Below are positions 37,324 to 51,110 of a stretch of DNA of 53,024 nucleotides, piece by piece. The notes beneath the pieces are model-generated. The model made no database searches. It saw only the letters and a list, made by a program, of their open reading frames with translations, and was not told where the DNA came from. Where the stretch lies: contig JAIPMN010002554.1 of the NCBI GenBank assembly GCA_020650975.1, positions 1 through 53,024 of the forward strand, given 5' to 3'. The DNA is from Apostichopus californicus (lineage: Eukaryota > Echinodermata > Holothuroidea > Aspidochirotida > Stichopodidae). The position numbers were made by a program, and so were the translations under genes. The stretch's first letter is position 1; each line of letters starts with the position of its first letter.

Positions 37324-37411
37324 CTGTGCTCAGAATGCACACATACTGTGCTAAGAATAAAAAAAGTCTGTGCTCAGAATGCAAACATACTGTGCTAAGA
37401 ATAAAAACATT
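37324..37411 (+). repeat. 22-bp tandem repeat, four copies
   Basis: CTGTGCT[CA]AGAATGC/AATAAA units start at 37324, 37346, 37368 and 37390. Alternate copies are more alike, giving a 44-bp dimeric period. It lies about 100 bp from the linker exon donor. Confidence 0.8.
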
Positions 37412-37500
37412 CTTTCAATAAATACTCAAGTTTCCCTCTATGAAAGGAGTACTTACGAAATCAAACGTAAATTACGATTAAGTATGAATCTACTGTATCA

Positions 37501-37827
<327 letters not shown>

Positions 37828-38389
37828 CTAGGTACAGTAAGAGGGAAATGTTTCATTTCACTTGGATGCAAGGTTTCTCAACTTTTGACCATAATTGACT
37901 TAAATGGTTAATAACAGTCATTTTCTAATATTCCCAGTCTACTCCAATACAGTGTCGATGTACAGTACCATCCACCCATTTCTATCTTAAGCTGGTGCAA
38001 TACCAACTTAGATAATTTACACAAATTTGCTACACAGGGGCAAAAGCGAAAGAAACAGCACATGGTGTGAACTTAATTTCAAGTTTTCAAATTACTGTAG
38101 CTACAATATGTAAACCAATATAACTGTAGTTGGAGGTACATTATGTACAAAGTCCACTGCATTGAAAATGAACATTTATTAAAACACATTGTCCAGTAAC
38201 TTTTCTATTCCAATTTTGCAAAACTTTTAAAATAACATTAAAAAATCAGGCCAGTAGGCTTGGTGATACCTTGCCTTGTAATTTTATGGAATCAAGTCCC
38301 AGAACATCAGACAAGAGTTCCAGATAACTTGACTAATATGCAAATGTTATTAACTTAATTGTTGGAACCTTTTGGCATCAGGTGAACTC

Positions 38390-38640
38390 ATATCAACTGT
38401 GACCTCTGCAGAAAAAATAGTATTCTTGCCCTAATTACGAGGCATCCACACACCCAATTTGAATGTCATCCAAGGTTAACTTATTGTGTTTGTAGACTTT
38501 TAGGGGCTTTGACCTCTGTTGACCTCAAGTGACCATTAACAGCCTCAGAAAATAACAGGGTTCTTCTCCTCAATAAGGTACATGTTAACAGGATTTTTGG
38601 ACGTTGACATCTGTTGACCTCAAATAACTACATTTAAGTC
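38390..38640 (+). repeat. Dispersed repeat, TTTGACCTC family, diverged copy
   Basis: It shows the same order of blocks as the copy at 41110-41700: TTTGACCTCTGTTGACCTCA, AGTGACCATTAACAGCCTCA, then GGGTTCTTCTCCTCAATAAG. About one and a half units of roughly 130-150 bp. Confidence 0.65.
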
Positions 38641-41109
38641 ATGACTTCTCCGTGAGAGACAAGTAGTGATTTCTCTACTCCCGCATGCAGTACATTCTCC
38701 AGGAATGTATGTACAGGTAACTGTGTATTAAATCACAAAATTTTGGCATTCCTTTTTTATTAATCAGTTTTGGCCACTTCACAGTATCCGTGTCATTTCT
38801 AAAGTATTCAATTATCCTGTTTCCTGGGTATGTTTCCTGTTGAGACTTACCCTAATTAACAAGCAACAAGAACATTTCAGATAAAGGTAATCGGCTAATT
38901 CCCTCAGACGATTTCCTACAGCTGTAAGTGGACAACATATGATGAATGGGTAATCATCAGAAACATGTAAAAGGCAGCTTTCAACATAAAAGAGTCTAGC
39001 CAAATGCTCTCACAATTGAACATTAAGCCCACATTCAAGTACCTATTGTACAGTTTGTTACAACACAAGGGTGGGGTGACAAAAATTTAAGGAGATAATC
39101 TCTCCATAATGAGATTGTATCAACACTGTTTCATTGTCCTGGGATTACAATGGGAGGTCACAGTTTTTTAAGTCACCTTTTATCTACAGTACATGTCTCT
39201 AAAAGAAAAGTGTACAATGTAAATTTGTGTTTATGATTGTACCGTTTGGTTTTTTAACACTAACTATATATTAGTTGTTTCAGTTGTTTTTCCCCCTACA
39301 GTAGGCTACAATGTACAGTTAATCATCATTATGATACTGATATCATATGATACACTATATGTTAGCAACAGTCATGGTACAGAGGGGGGGTCAGACAATA
39401 GTACTACTGTATGCTATTGTGAAACTTTATGTTATTGTGAAACTTGTGTATAGGAGTGCCATAGCCTAATAGTTTCATTTTGTGCATCTTACAGAGATAA
39501 CTTGTGCACCTTAATGATAAATTGTGTAGATTAAATATAATACAACACAGTATGTAAGGACAGATTTAATAGATCTTTGTGATGGCACTATTATATTAAA
39601 TTTAGAACAATCTCTGATACACCATTATCGGGTCTGCAAAAGCTAAGCTGGAGGGTCAATTGAGTGCCACCTACAGACTTGTACAATGTAGGGAACTCAA
39701 ACAGTTCCCTTAAAAATGAAGGAATGAGAAGTTGAGTAATTCCTCCACCTTTAGAAATAGAATTCTATAATGAAAGTAACAATATTGCAACATATAACAA
39801 TACCAGTGAGTTCATATATCTGTAAGTTCATGTGACTTGACTGTATTAAGAAAGATACAGTACTGCAGACAATTCATGAGGTACAGAAATTTAAAAAAAA
39901 AAGAAAAATTGGTTGTGATAAAATTACAGTACTATAATCAGAGCAGTACAATGTTAAGATCATCACTGACGACACAATCCAATGGAAGACTTGGTCAGTA
40001 TGAAGTGCCCCTTTGAAATTGGGGACACCCTACAGAGGCTTGTTTTTGCTGAAACCCTTTAAACAGCTGGAGATACATTGCAGCACATACTTTAATTCTT
40101 GCATTCAGATACGTTTGTGGTTTATGGTTGACTATCATTTGCAGACTAGACACCACATGAATAATATTCTGCAACAGCTCACTACATGAGGTATATATGG
40201 AACCTCTGTCAGCTGTGAATCCTTCTTAAAGGAACATTCACAGCGTGGAATTGGTAAGTTTAGGTCTAGCTAGAAAAAAAAACGTCATTTCTGTGGTTAT
40301 ATCCGATCAACTGTGCTTCACCAGTGACTAGGACAACCTTTGGTGGAATTCATCCAGGGTACTACTAACTACAGCACTGTAGATAATATGCAGAATATGG
40401 ATCACATCTGAAGCAAAGTTGGTTATTTGGCAACTACCTCCCAATGCATCTTGTGATATGATCGAGGTTATCAAAGCAGGTTAAGTCGATGCATTTTCTC
40501 ACATTTCATCTTGACGTCAGTAAGGCATACAGCATGCACATTACCCGGACAAACCTCCATGATCTTGCAATCTCAAATTTCAACATACAGGACTATATAA
40601 ACTTCACAGACTTCAGCAACTTTTGAGGCAATCATTCCCAAGAAGTAACCTGAAGTTTGCAAGAGCTCTACCCCCATTGAACACAACAACAACTTTAAAC
40701 TTCTAATGGTCTGTGAGCTACTGTATGATTAAAAAATATATAACTGACATCTTCAACCCATTGAGATGTACAGTAAACATTGCTATGTTTTCAACATAAG
40801 AATTTAAGATATTAACCCCCCAGAAGTCAGTTGGCATTGTGATTCCTTACCATACAATTTGCTCAACTTCCTATTACTGTATCTGACTAATGTGTAGCAA
40901 GTGAGTTAAGTTTGTCCAAGAATTAAGTGAGAACCAGAAAAGATCAGAGACTTCAGCTCTTATTTTGTACCACTCCCTTGTAGGCATCAACCATTTCAAT
41001 GCACTGGTATGGATTTTACAGTATAGAAGTTTTAGCATTTTATTTTGGCATTTTATTAAGATCATAGCATTGGAGAATTCATAGATTAATTGTAGCTTTA
41101 ATTTGGGAG

Positions 41110-41700
41110 TTATCATGTTCAAAAGGTTTTCAGACTTTGACACTGGTTGACCTCAATTGACGTTTGACCTCGATTTCAATACGGTTCTTGCAATCACCAA
41201 GTTGGATCTACACACTACAGTACGTACGAAGTTCAAGAAAGATGCCCTTTTTGAGTTATCGTGTTTACACCATTTTCAGGCTTTGACTTAAATGTTGCCT
41301 GCAAATGACCTTTGACCTCCACCAATTTCAATAGGGTTCTTGTACTCACCAAGCTACCGTAGATCTGAATACCATTTATGAAGTTCAACAAAGATGTACT
41401 TTTTGAGTTATCCTGTTTAGAAAGTTTTCAGACTATGACCTCCATTGACCCCAAGTGACCATTGAACCTCACAGAAAACAATTGGGTTCTTGTACTCAAT
41501 AAAATGGATTCACATACCAAGTATGAAGTTAATCCACCATGAAATGTTTGAGTTACGGTGTGTCATAGGATGTGTCATAGGATTTGTCATACGATGTGTT
41601 ACGATGGGTCATATACACACATATACATGCTAACACATACACGCCATCACCTTCGCATACAGTAGATTCCTTCTGCCTCCAGCAAGGAATCGAATATCAT
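41110..41700 (+). repeat. Dispersed repeat, TTTGACCTC family, three tandem units
   Basis: Three ~145-bp degenerate units follow one another. Each has TTTTCAGRCTTTGAC, TTTGACCTC, CAATAGGGTTCTTGTACTCA, a CATACCAAGTATGAAGTT-like part and TTTTTGAGTTATCSTGTT. A tail with CACATACACGCCATCACCTT and CCTTCTGCCTCCAGCAAGGA follows. I recognise this as a type of abundant repeat in marine invertebrate genomes but cannot name the family. Confidence 0.7.
41306..41318 (-). promoter_or_regulatory. Perfect DR1 nuclear-receptor site inside the repeat
   Basis: On the minus strand AGGTCA-A-AGGTCA, the consensus for RXR heterodimers, HNF4 and COUP-TF. Other units keep single or imperfect half-sites. The match is exact; binding is inferred. 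Confidence 0.45.
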
Positions 41701-44700
41701 TGCTACTGTGTATATACATACACCCTCTAGGGTTGTATACAGTATAACTTTAACTTGGATATCAAAACCCTCATTTTAATGCTGAACGAGACACACTACT
41801 ATACAACAAAGAGCCAATAAAATGCACAGCTATTTAAGCATCATGCTTGGGTCAAGTCTAAGAGTACAGAAATACAAAACTCTGTCCTATGAAACCCTGT
41901 CCTCTTTGGTTTCACAGCAAGGCTGATCTTGCATTGTTCATATCTAACATTTCACTTTCCTGGCTTTCTCCATATTTACGACTTTTATAGATGTCATCCT
42001 GACAACCATAAAATCCAGGAGACCTTGACTATGGTAAGATGAAAATATGGGACAGCTTGGCTGTGATGTCCCCATTAACTGTCATGCAAGACATGATTAA
42101 AGATCGTCAGGGTGGAAGGTACAGGAATGGGAATGCAGACTATTTAATACTTTGCATAATTTAATTGAGTCTCTGTGGTCCTGGAGGATCTGCTCTCAAA
42201 CTACTCCCCTACTGTACTCTAAGGTCTGTTAAATTTGGAGACTCAATGTTCCAAAATACCATTTTACTGAATTTTTAAAATTTCTTTTAATATCCTGTAA
42301 GAGATCTACTTTGAAGAAAGAACAAGCAATTCAATATGACTGTACCACCTACTGCCTATACTTAACTTCCTGTAGCCTTTTTCCTTTCTTCACACATTTA
42401 GAGCCTGGACAATTATCCAATTCTACGAAATTTGACTCACTTGTTGACCTCACATGTGTTATCTGTATCCCATGTTTACAAAGCTTTATTAAATGTCAAG
42501 TTACTAAAAGCCAACCCACACCTTTTTACCTGTAAAACAAGGTAGACTGCCTCCCACGAGAAAAGGTTATTAAAGAAATCGTATACGACAAAAGTTGACC
42601 TGATATTATATTGTTACAAGCAACCCCATAAAAACTGAATTCCATTTGCTCAGGAAAGCCACAATTTCCCTCATATTTTCAATGAGATCTTTGCTACGAA
42701 CTGTTTTACCTGAAAGATTGTAGAGTACTGTGCACACACATACTGTATAAAGCATACTCAAATTTCCATTATCAAAGTCATATGGGTCTGTCATTAAACA
42801 GGTAACTGCAGATTCACAACCAGTTAAATCTGAGTTAATCAGAGTAGAAATTAAACACTACTTTATTCAAGTTGGTAAAACCTTTGGGTGAAACTGAATG
42901 TTTAATACTCAACTTATGCAGACTGTATGATTGAATGTTCCAATTACATGTGTGTTTCAAGAAACAGCAATGCACCACACATGGACAGTGACAGTATATC
43001 TATGCGATAATGCACATACACATATATGTTCGCTTACCTCTTAAGCAGTATACTTATTTTCATTTGGTTCGAAAGGGTTTTTCTTATTTATATAGCTAAT
43101 ATAGTTAATAAGCTGATTTTCTTTTAATGACTACAAAACAATATATGGCTCTACAACTTTCATGCATTTCAAGCTACATACTGTACAATGCACATTTTAT
43201 ATTCAATTTGTAGTATTTTAGGACTTAACCTCCCCACCCCTCCCCTCACTTATTGGCAACCCTTTCCCCCTCCTTAGCTTCCAACTGTCTTCTGTGCTAA
43301 TCTATTGTAAATAATCTCCTGACAGACATGACAATAACACAAATAATTGTTATTTTATTGCCAACTTTCTTTTTATTGGCAGAAAACGTTCACTTTAAGT
43401 TTGCCCTTTTACTGTAGAGAATAAACACAAATTCTTCTTTTTTTTCCATCAATTTCTACAGAATCGTTCCTTTAATCCCTTCTCAGGTGATCGGAGTAGA
43501 CAATAGGTAACAACACTCACTATTTATTGCCTTTTCCCCACCTTTCCATAGACTCATATTAAACTCTTGACCTCACAAATACAGTTATGTAGGTCACTTC
43601 CTACCACATCAAAAGGAAGCCCTATTATGTTTCCCAAGCCACAATGGCATCTAGCTTCTTTTTTTTTTACTTGATTGATCTGAAACTCCACAAACATACC
43701 ACAATGGTGTGATAACTCCTCCCGCACAGGTAAACCACATGGAACTACTTTCTTCTCAGCCGAATTAAGTTTCCGACGGACGAGGTACAGTACTGTACAG
43801 TTTCTACAGACATTTCGCTTTCTGCCGATTGATGCAAAATCAATTATGTGACCCCCGACCACTATACTTTCAAACGCGATTTTTTTTTCTAGATTATGTC
43901 TGTGCGACAGCGCCTACCTGCATCTTCCTCTTTGTTTCAGGATATTAAGCTGCACAATAAAGTGTCACCTGGTATGTGATCTGAATCATGGAGAAATATT
44001 TGTCATATCGGTTTCCTGTACACTATCAATACCGACACTTCTTAACTACTATGTACAGCGACTTCACATCGTCACTATGTAATGTTCTGTTTAGTAGCAC
44101 ACATCTGTATTGATTGAGTTAAAACAGGAGATATTTTGCTTCAGACTACGGTTTTGACTGTTTTGACACATATAAATCAATCATAATCTACAATAATTCT
44201 ATAAGAATTGCTAACGAGCTTTGTTGTTAACTTATTAAAAATGAAGTAAATTTATTAACAACACCTTAAGAAACTCTCTCATGAGAACAAGATAATGAAT
44301 AGTGATATGATGGAACACTGGTTCCTCTGCAAAATAACCACAACAGAGTATAATGTTACAACTTACCAGATAAGTCAATCATTTATAATGCGTGCTGATG
44401 GCACCACAGTCCACAGGCCAAAAAATACAGCAAGGTTACGTATATCAAGCTCGTCATTTACAGGTGATTCATAAGTACAAATGGCTTTTTCTCATAGAAC
44501 AGAAAAACTTGCAATAGTTCTTACTGTAGTTGATTCATCATTCTGTTGAAATCCATTTAAGGTTGATCTTGGAAGATAATGTATACATTCTGTACACTTA
44601 TACTTGGTATTTTACTGTACATTCAGCTGCCATTTAGAGCTTGATTGAACATTTAATTCATGTACTCCATGTTTTATGTGTACTATTTCTATGCATCATA

Positions 44701-46926
44701 TTGTCATTTTGACCCGGGAGATTTCAAAAGACGGGCTGTATATTTTCCCTCTTCACAATTCACTAAGATCCATTGTACCTACTTAACACTACAACTACTA
44801 GAAACAGTGAAATCTAACTTAAAATCTAAAGCCAAGTAATTCATATTTTTAATCTTGGCAGACAGACCAACACCAAATAAAGGTTCGGTTTGACCTGTTT
44901 ACAATATAAGGATGTACGAAAACTTTTGCAAACAAATTTTTTCCTCCTTGGTAACTGAGCTTCTTTGAAATTTGTTCAAATAAATGCTCATTCAAATTCA
45001 AAGACCCCTCAATGCAAACACTTCTTCAAGATGAGTCACAAGAAAACTCTTTGGGCTTAGATGAGTCATGCTCACATCACACTAAGGCAACAGCAGCATA
45101 TATCTCGAACAGCTACGCTCTCTGTGATTCAGATTACCATTGTATAGTACCCAGGCACTAGATAAAATGAATACAGCTTCCCTTCAACTGGTCTAGGTTA
45201 TTTTTAATTTACAACTTAGAGGATTTTTTACACTCAGAATGGGTACACAAAATTAAAGTAACAACTTTTATAGAGTAGGCAGAAAATTTACAGTCTGCTG
45301 ATAAGATGATGAAAGTTGAAGTTAAATTAAATTAATCTTGCAATAATTTTCCTTTCACAGGAATGATAACACAGTATAACATTTATATAGCCTTACACTG
45401 CATCAATGTTACCACAGATGGCACAGAATACACCTCTGTCATGTAAAACCTGCAAGAAGTACTACCTGGGAAAAATTTCTACCCATTCATCAAAATCACC
45501 TGGCAAATATCTAGCCTTTTTTTGATGCTCAATGATCTATACAAAATTCTAGGAAATCAGTCCATGAAATTGTATGATCAATTAGTGCAAAATTAGTTTG
45601 GTCTTCTTGTCCTTGGGAATGTGGCTAGAACTTAGACAGTTAATATTTTGCTGAATGTTCATCTCTATTTGTGGGTGGAGGGGATGGGAGGGTTAATGGG
45701 TCATAGTAACTTTCAAAACAGGTACCTGCCAATTTACCTGGAACTGTTATAACCTTCCTACAGCCTTCCTTTCAGCTAACAATGCATTATATCAACAAAG
45801 CTGTTCTGAAATACTTCATCTAAGACTTGCTCAAGTAACATCCTACTTAATGAATCCTGACTGGAGAAAACCAAAAAAGACATGACTTTGTATGTCTGAA
45901 CATATCAGTAAGAGAAGGGTTCAATTACAAAATACTGCCAATTGATGTCAGTTTGGAACTTTGTCTTTGAAAGCCTCACAAATGACGGGAAAAAAAGAAT
46001 GTTCAGGATTCAATCGTACTAAACAAAAAACTGAGCTGAAATCTTGTTGCAAAATTCCAACTGGTAAAAGGAGAAGAAAGATGAAGTGCAGTTGCAGTGC
46101 AGTTCAAGTTTTGTTACCATTTGTTGTAAGCTACAGTATATTCTTCAGAGTGCAAATAAATAGGAGATTTTACACAAGTTACCAGTTATGTACCATAAAT
46201 TTAGTGGCCTATGAACAAACAATACAATTACAAAGAATGACTTCCTGACAGGTGGAATGTATGCGAGTGAAATTATGACATTTTAAAACACAATAATTAG
46301 GCATACATAATTGGCATACTTTTGTGTTCATTAATTAGTATCACATTAAACACTTCCCTTTAAAAACAAAATAATCCTGCAAAATGGCAGATGTGGAGGT
46401 TCAGATTGAGCTACGACCGGTCATTAACAATCATGCCAGCCCGCTAAGAATAATTATAGGGGTCATCCTCTCACCTTGGATTGTCTGAAGTACATACTTA
46501 AACATCATGTTCTTGCAAGCGAATAAATGCATACGTACAGTTTATGTAGGTAGAGATGTACATGTACATGCATGTATACATGTACATACACAATCTGGAC
46601 AGGTAGACAATTGTACAGATAAGAGACACAAACTGACAGTCATACTGCACACAAACACTCACATTTCTTGGCATTGAAACAAAAAATTGCTACCAAGTGT
46701 TATGGGTTATCTAGCCTATTGACACATATAAAAGCATGAAGAATTAGCTTTGAAATTTTTCTTTCAAATATTATTTATAAATCTGTTATATCCACTAACG
46801 CTAGCGTGCCCTAAATTGGCACATATATAATCCATTCACCACCTCCAGCATCTACCATATGTTGCAAGTATGACGACCGTCCATCTGTTTGGAAAGTTAC
46901 ATACATATCAAACACACGCAGGATTA

Positions 46927-47542
<616 letters not shown>

Positions 47543-50500
47543 CTGTGAGAGAAAAATAAAAAATGCAAGCACAAAAAGCCAGACAAATAACTAATATGAA
47601 GTGGGAACATGCAACCAGGACTAAAACATTTAAATGTGTGCAATATGTTTGTACAATTTATTCCCATCTATTACCAGAAGATGGAAAATCAATATCTACC
47701 ATACCAAAGTGTTTACTAACAACAAACATTTGAAAAAGCAGTTACAACTCTGTAATGTATATATACTGTATATTAATGAATATTGATGTATCTCTAGAAG
47801 GGCAATGCACGCTTGCAAGATGGGCACATGTATGTGTCTGCCTATATTATAAAAAGTAAACTTTAATCAAAACTAGCTAGAAACATGTACAACCAGTGCA
47901 GTCTTTTGTACTGTAAAGTTGCCTACCATGTGGTAAAGTTGAACATCTCTTACCTACCTGCATACAATAAGACGTAAAATAGGTGACTTGTTCTTTCAGG
48001 AGATATACAGCGAATATCCAGTATTGCATAACAAAAAATACTGTGCAAAAGGGGCAAATTAGGGCAAAGATATACATTTGAAGCAATGAGGCTTAGCAAT
48101 CGGGAGGTACCGAGTTCGATACCTGGCCGGGTTATAGGAAGGTGGGTTTTTCATCCAAGAGCAATCTACGGTGTTCCCATCTGAAATGACTTTCTAAATT
48201 AATTCCAAATTTGAGTAAAATGTTGAATTGGAAGCTAACCGACATGTACAGTATATAAGTTGTAATCCATAAGCCCTTGCTGGTTTCTCCCAAATTTGTG
48301 GTCGCTTTAAGTGTCGTAAAAATAACTGCTGATTATTAATAATTATTATTATAATGAGACAAAATGCAGACTACTATACAGAAAACAATTTTCAACTACA
48401 AAGTAATCTATTACCAAACCTTATACAAATCAGAGCAGACTGTATCTGTACCATGAACAAGCCTGTAGAAACCTAGCAGTCTATTAGCTAGTACATGTTA
48501 GGTAAACTCATGCACCACAGGCAAGTTTATGGAGCAATGTGACATTCCCGCACTTTATTTCATGTAATCCAATTGTGTAACATTTTAAATTCTGCAACTG
48601 GAGCAAAAGTTTAACTTAACATAGAAAAGCAGTTCAGGGAATGCCAGAAATAATCCAATACTTCACAGTTGGGCTAGATCAGGAAGGAGGAGGTGATGGG
48701 CGATGACCCGCAGGAGGGTCAAGGGAGCGCAGTGCGAAATTATTACCAGTTCTTAGGTTGTGTAGATGGGAAGGTGCAATACAGTAGTAGAGTCAAGACA
48801 GGCAAGACAGGAGCACAATAAATAAGTTGTTAAGGGAATGTCAGAAATTCTGTTTGCAATATATGTTACATCCATAAAATTCTGTTTTGCAAAACCCCAT
48901 TGATATTTAGAACTGTATTTTATCGACAGCTCAACTTAGTGGCTCCTACTCAAAAACAGTACAGCAATGTCATCTGTTTACTTCAAACAGCTTTTTATAA
49001 GTCAATGTTTGGAATTATAATGAGACTCTAAAAGTGGAGTATGACTTAAGTGAAAGCAAAACCAATTAGAATCTGCTATGCCATTCAGGATCATCTTTCA
49101 TTTGTTTTCTGCAATTCAAGTAAAAACACTAAACCCAGTTTTGTTCTTGTTTTCCTCTTGTAGTGTTTTGAAGTATCAGAAAATGTTTGCAACACTGCAT
49201 TTTGTTATCATCACAAGGATGTTTTCATTTTTCCCAATTAGGTAAACTAGTATTTTATAAGAAAAGCAAGACCAACTTTGCTAAAACTAGTACCCTTGGT
49301 GACCTGCATATTCTCAGGGTTAATGTTGTCTGACTGGCAGTGTAGCCCACAGCTATGGTGGCCACTGACATGATATCAAAATAGAGGAAAAGTTGACAAA
49401 TGGAGAAGAGGCATGACAAGATGACATGGGTTATTGGGATGAATACTGTACTGGCTTCTGTACATATATGAATGTACAAGTATGCATATACATTCTGTGA
49501 AAAATCTACAATTTCATTACAACTACTATGTTGTTTTCCAGCTTTATTATTAGCTGTATTGAAATTGTAGTCCTATATTTGTGAAATGTGTAACCTGAAC
49601 ATAGTGCTTGGACATAGCGCTTTGCCAAAGCTTTGTAATATGGTGTCATGAGTAGCAGTTGTACTAGTACATAGCATGGTATTGACAATCAATTGGAATT
49701 GTAACTCAGCTCTTCATTCATGGATTCCACCAGAATGTGCTAAACTAGGCTCGGCCAAAATATTAGCGTTTTCTCATATTTTGGCAATGGCTGAAATAAT
49801 TCATCAAAACACTTCAAGTTACAAAACTGAGTATTACTTGTATTCCTAGACTTGAGGCTTGGCTATAGCCTGGCCAATTAAACTTTACTGCTTCAATTAA
49901 ACCCAAGGCTGTTAAATAAAAACTGGCATTTAAACATGGTGGCTACAGTACAACAACGTGTGTATAACACAATCGGCCTACACTAGTCACTACACATATT
50001 TGTAGTAGCCTAATACTAATAGCTAGTTGAGTAGTATCATAGTTCATACCACTACCAGTTTGGGACCTTGGCCTAGGCCCTAAGCATAGGTTTCACTGCT
50101 GTGCATGTTAACCCTGATTAAGTAACTAAGGATAACAATATAGGGCCCAGAGCTTGGGATTTACTCATACAAATCTTGGCTAGGACTAATTGTTAATATA
50201 GCCCCTAGTATCATACATAGGCCTAGGCTAAGCTAATTTAGGTTAAATTAGGCTAGGGTCCGTCTTGAGAGTCCAAAACTCGAAGTGGTCTAACGTAGGT
50301 TTCCACTTCAAGTTTTGACATCCGGTTACACTTATTGGACATTTAACGTTAGCTAGCGTAGGCCCCAGAAATGTAAATTTGATGTAAGAATAAGAACTGA
50401 ACAAGTTCGATGAATTGAAAACGTAAGGCCTAACTTAGGCCCCTATGCCTATGTGTACGTTAGTGATACATTATGCCGACACATTTACAGATGACAAAAT

Positions 50501-50619
50501 CGTCGGCAATTTGTATAATAAATCATTGCAGGCGACACACTACACTGTCAAGAAATGCGATTATTGAAATAACTCAGTAGGATACACGACAGTTAACAAA
50601 GATGGCGCATATGACTCAC
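47543..50619 (-). other. Presumed 5' UTR intron of Smad1/5/8
   Basis: No coding exon recognised. It contains a SINE (48083-48354). TAGGCCTA/TTAGGCC words are dense at 50210-50460. Confidence 0.45.
48083..48354 (+). mobile_element. SINE, 5'-truncated tRNA-derived type
   Basis: It starts inside a tRNA-like head with a degenerate B box (GAGTTCGATACC, 48111-48122). It continues through a body with CCATAAGCCCTTGCTGGTTT and ends in a TTA-rich tail (ATTATTAATAATTATTATTA). It is a different body from the SINEs at 6.3-7.7 kb. Confidence 0.65.
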
Positions 50620-51097
50620 TTTCACTTGGTAAATCTTCGAAGTACGAGAATCCTTCGTATTGAGAAACTGACTAATAATATGGTTAAAAAGCGGCTGGGA
50701 TATTTAACTGAAAACACTCAATGAAAATGAGTCAACGGTACTCAAGATACGCTTGTTCGATGTCTACGGGTTTTACCATTATACACTGGTAGTGGTACGT
50801 TCAACTTCAAGACGCAGACACTTATTTTGGTGGCGACAGGAAGACCGTGCATTGGTAATACAGACGGTATAGTTGCTTGGTATTCATCCGCTTGTGGGTA
50901 GTTTAGATGATAACTGATGATTGAAACTCGGTATTGAAAACATATATTCGTGTCAGGACTCTAATCAAGTTCCATTTTGTTCTTTATCAAGCACATTTTA
51001 ACAGCATCATTGAGGATACAGAGAATTACGTTGTTTAGAGTGTATGACTATTGGTAGTAAAAACACATGTAAACACAGAAGCCAATGGATGACGTCA
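50620..51097 (-). promoter_or_regulatory. Candidate Smad promoter and non-coding first exon
   Basis: On the minus strand a consensus donor (GAAA|GTGAGT) lies at 50620/50619. About 460 bp upstream are a CCAAT box (CCAATGG, plus-strand reading at 51082-51088) and an immediately adjacent perfect CRE, TGACGTCA (51090-51097). A CTCF-like AGGGGGCGAC follows at 51101-51110. A first exon between these marks is plausible. No transcript evidence can be derived from sequence alone. Confidence 0.3.
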
Positions 51098-51110
51098 GTC
51101 AGGGGGCGAC

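Noticed and set aside
43554-43862. 102-codon Cys-containing frame on the minus strand
   Set aside because: It lies inside Smad intron 1 and lacks homology or exon signals; the cysteines have no zinc-finger spacing.
45961-46248. 95-codon frame in Smad intron 1
   Set aside because: Lysine-rich AT-driven translation, no motif or gene context.
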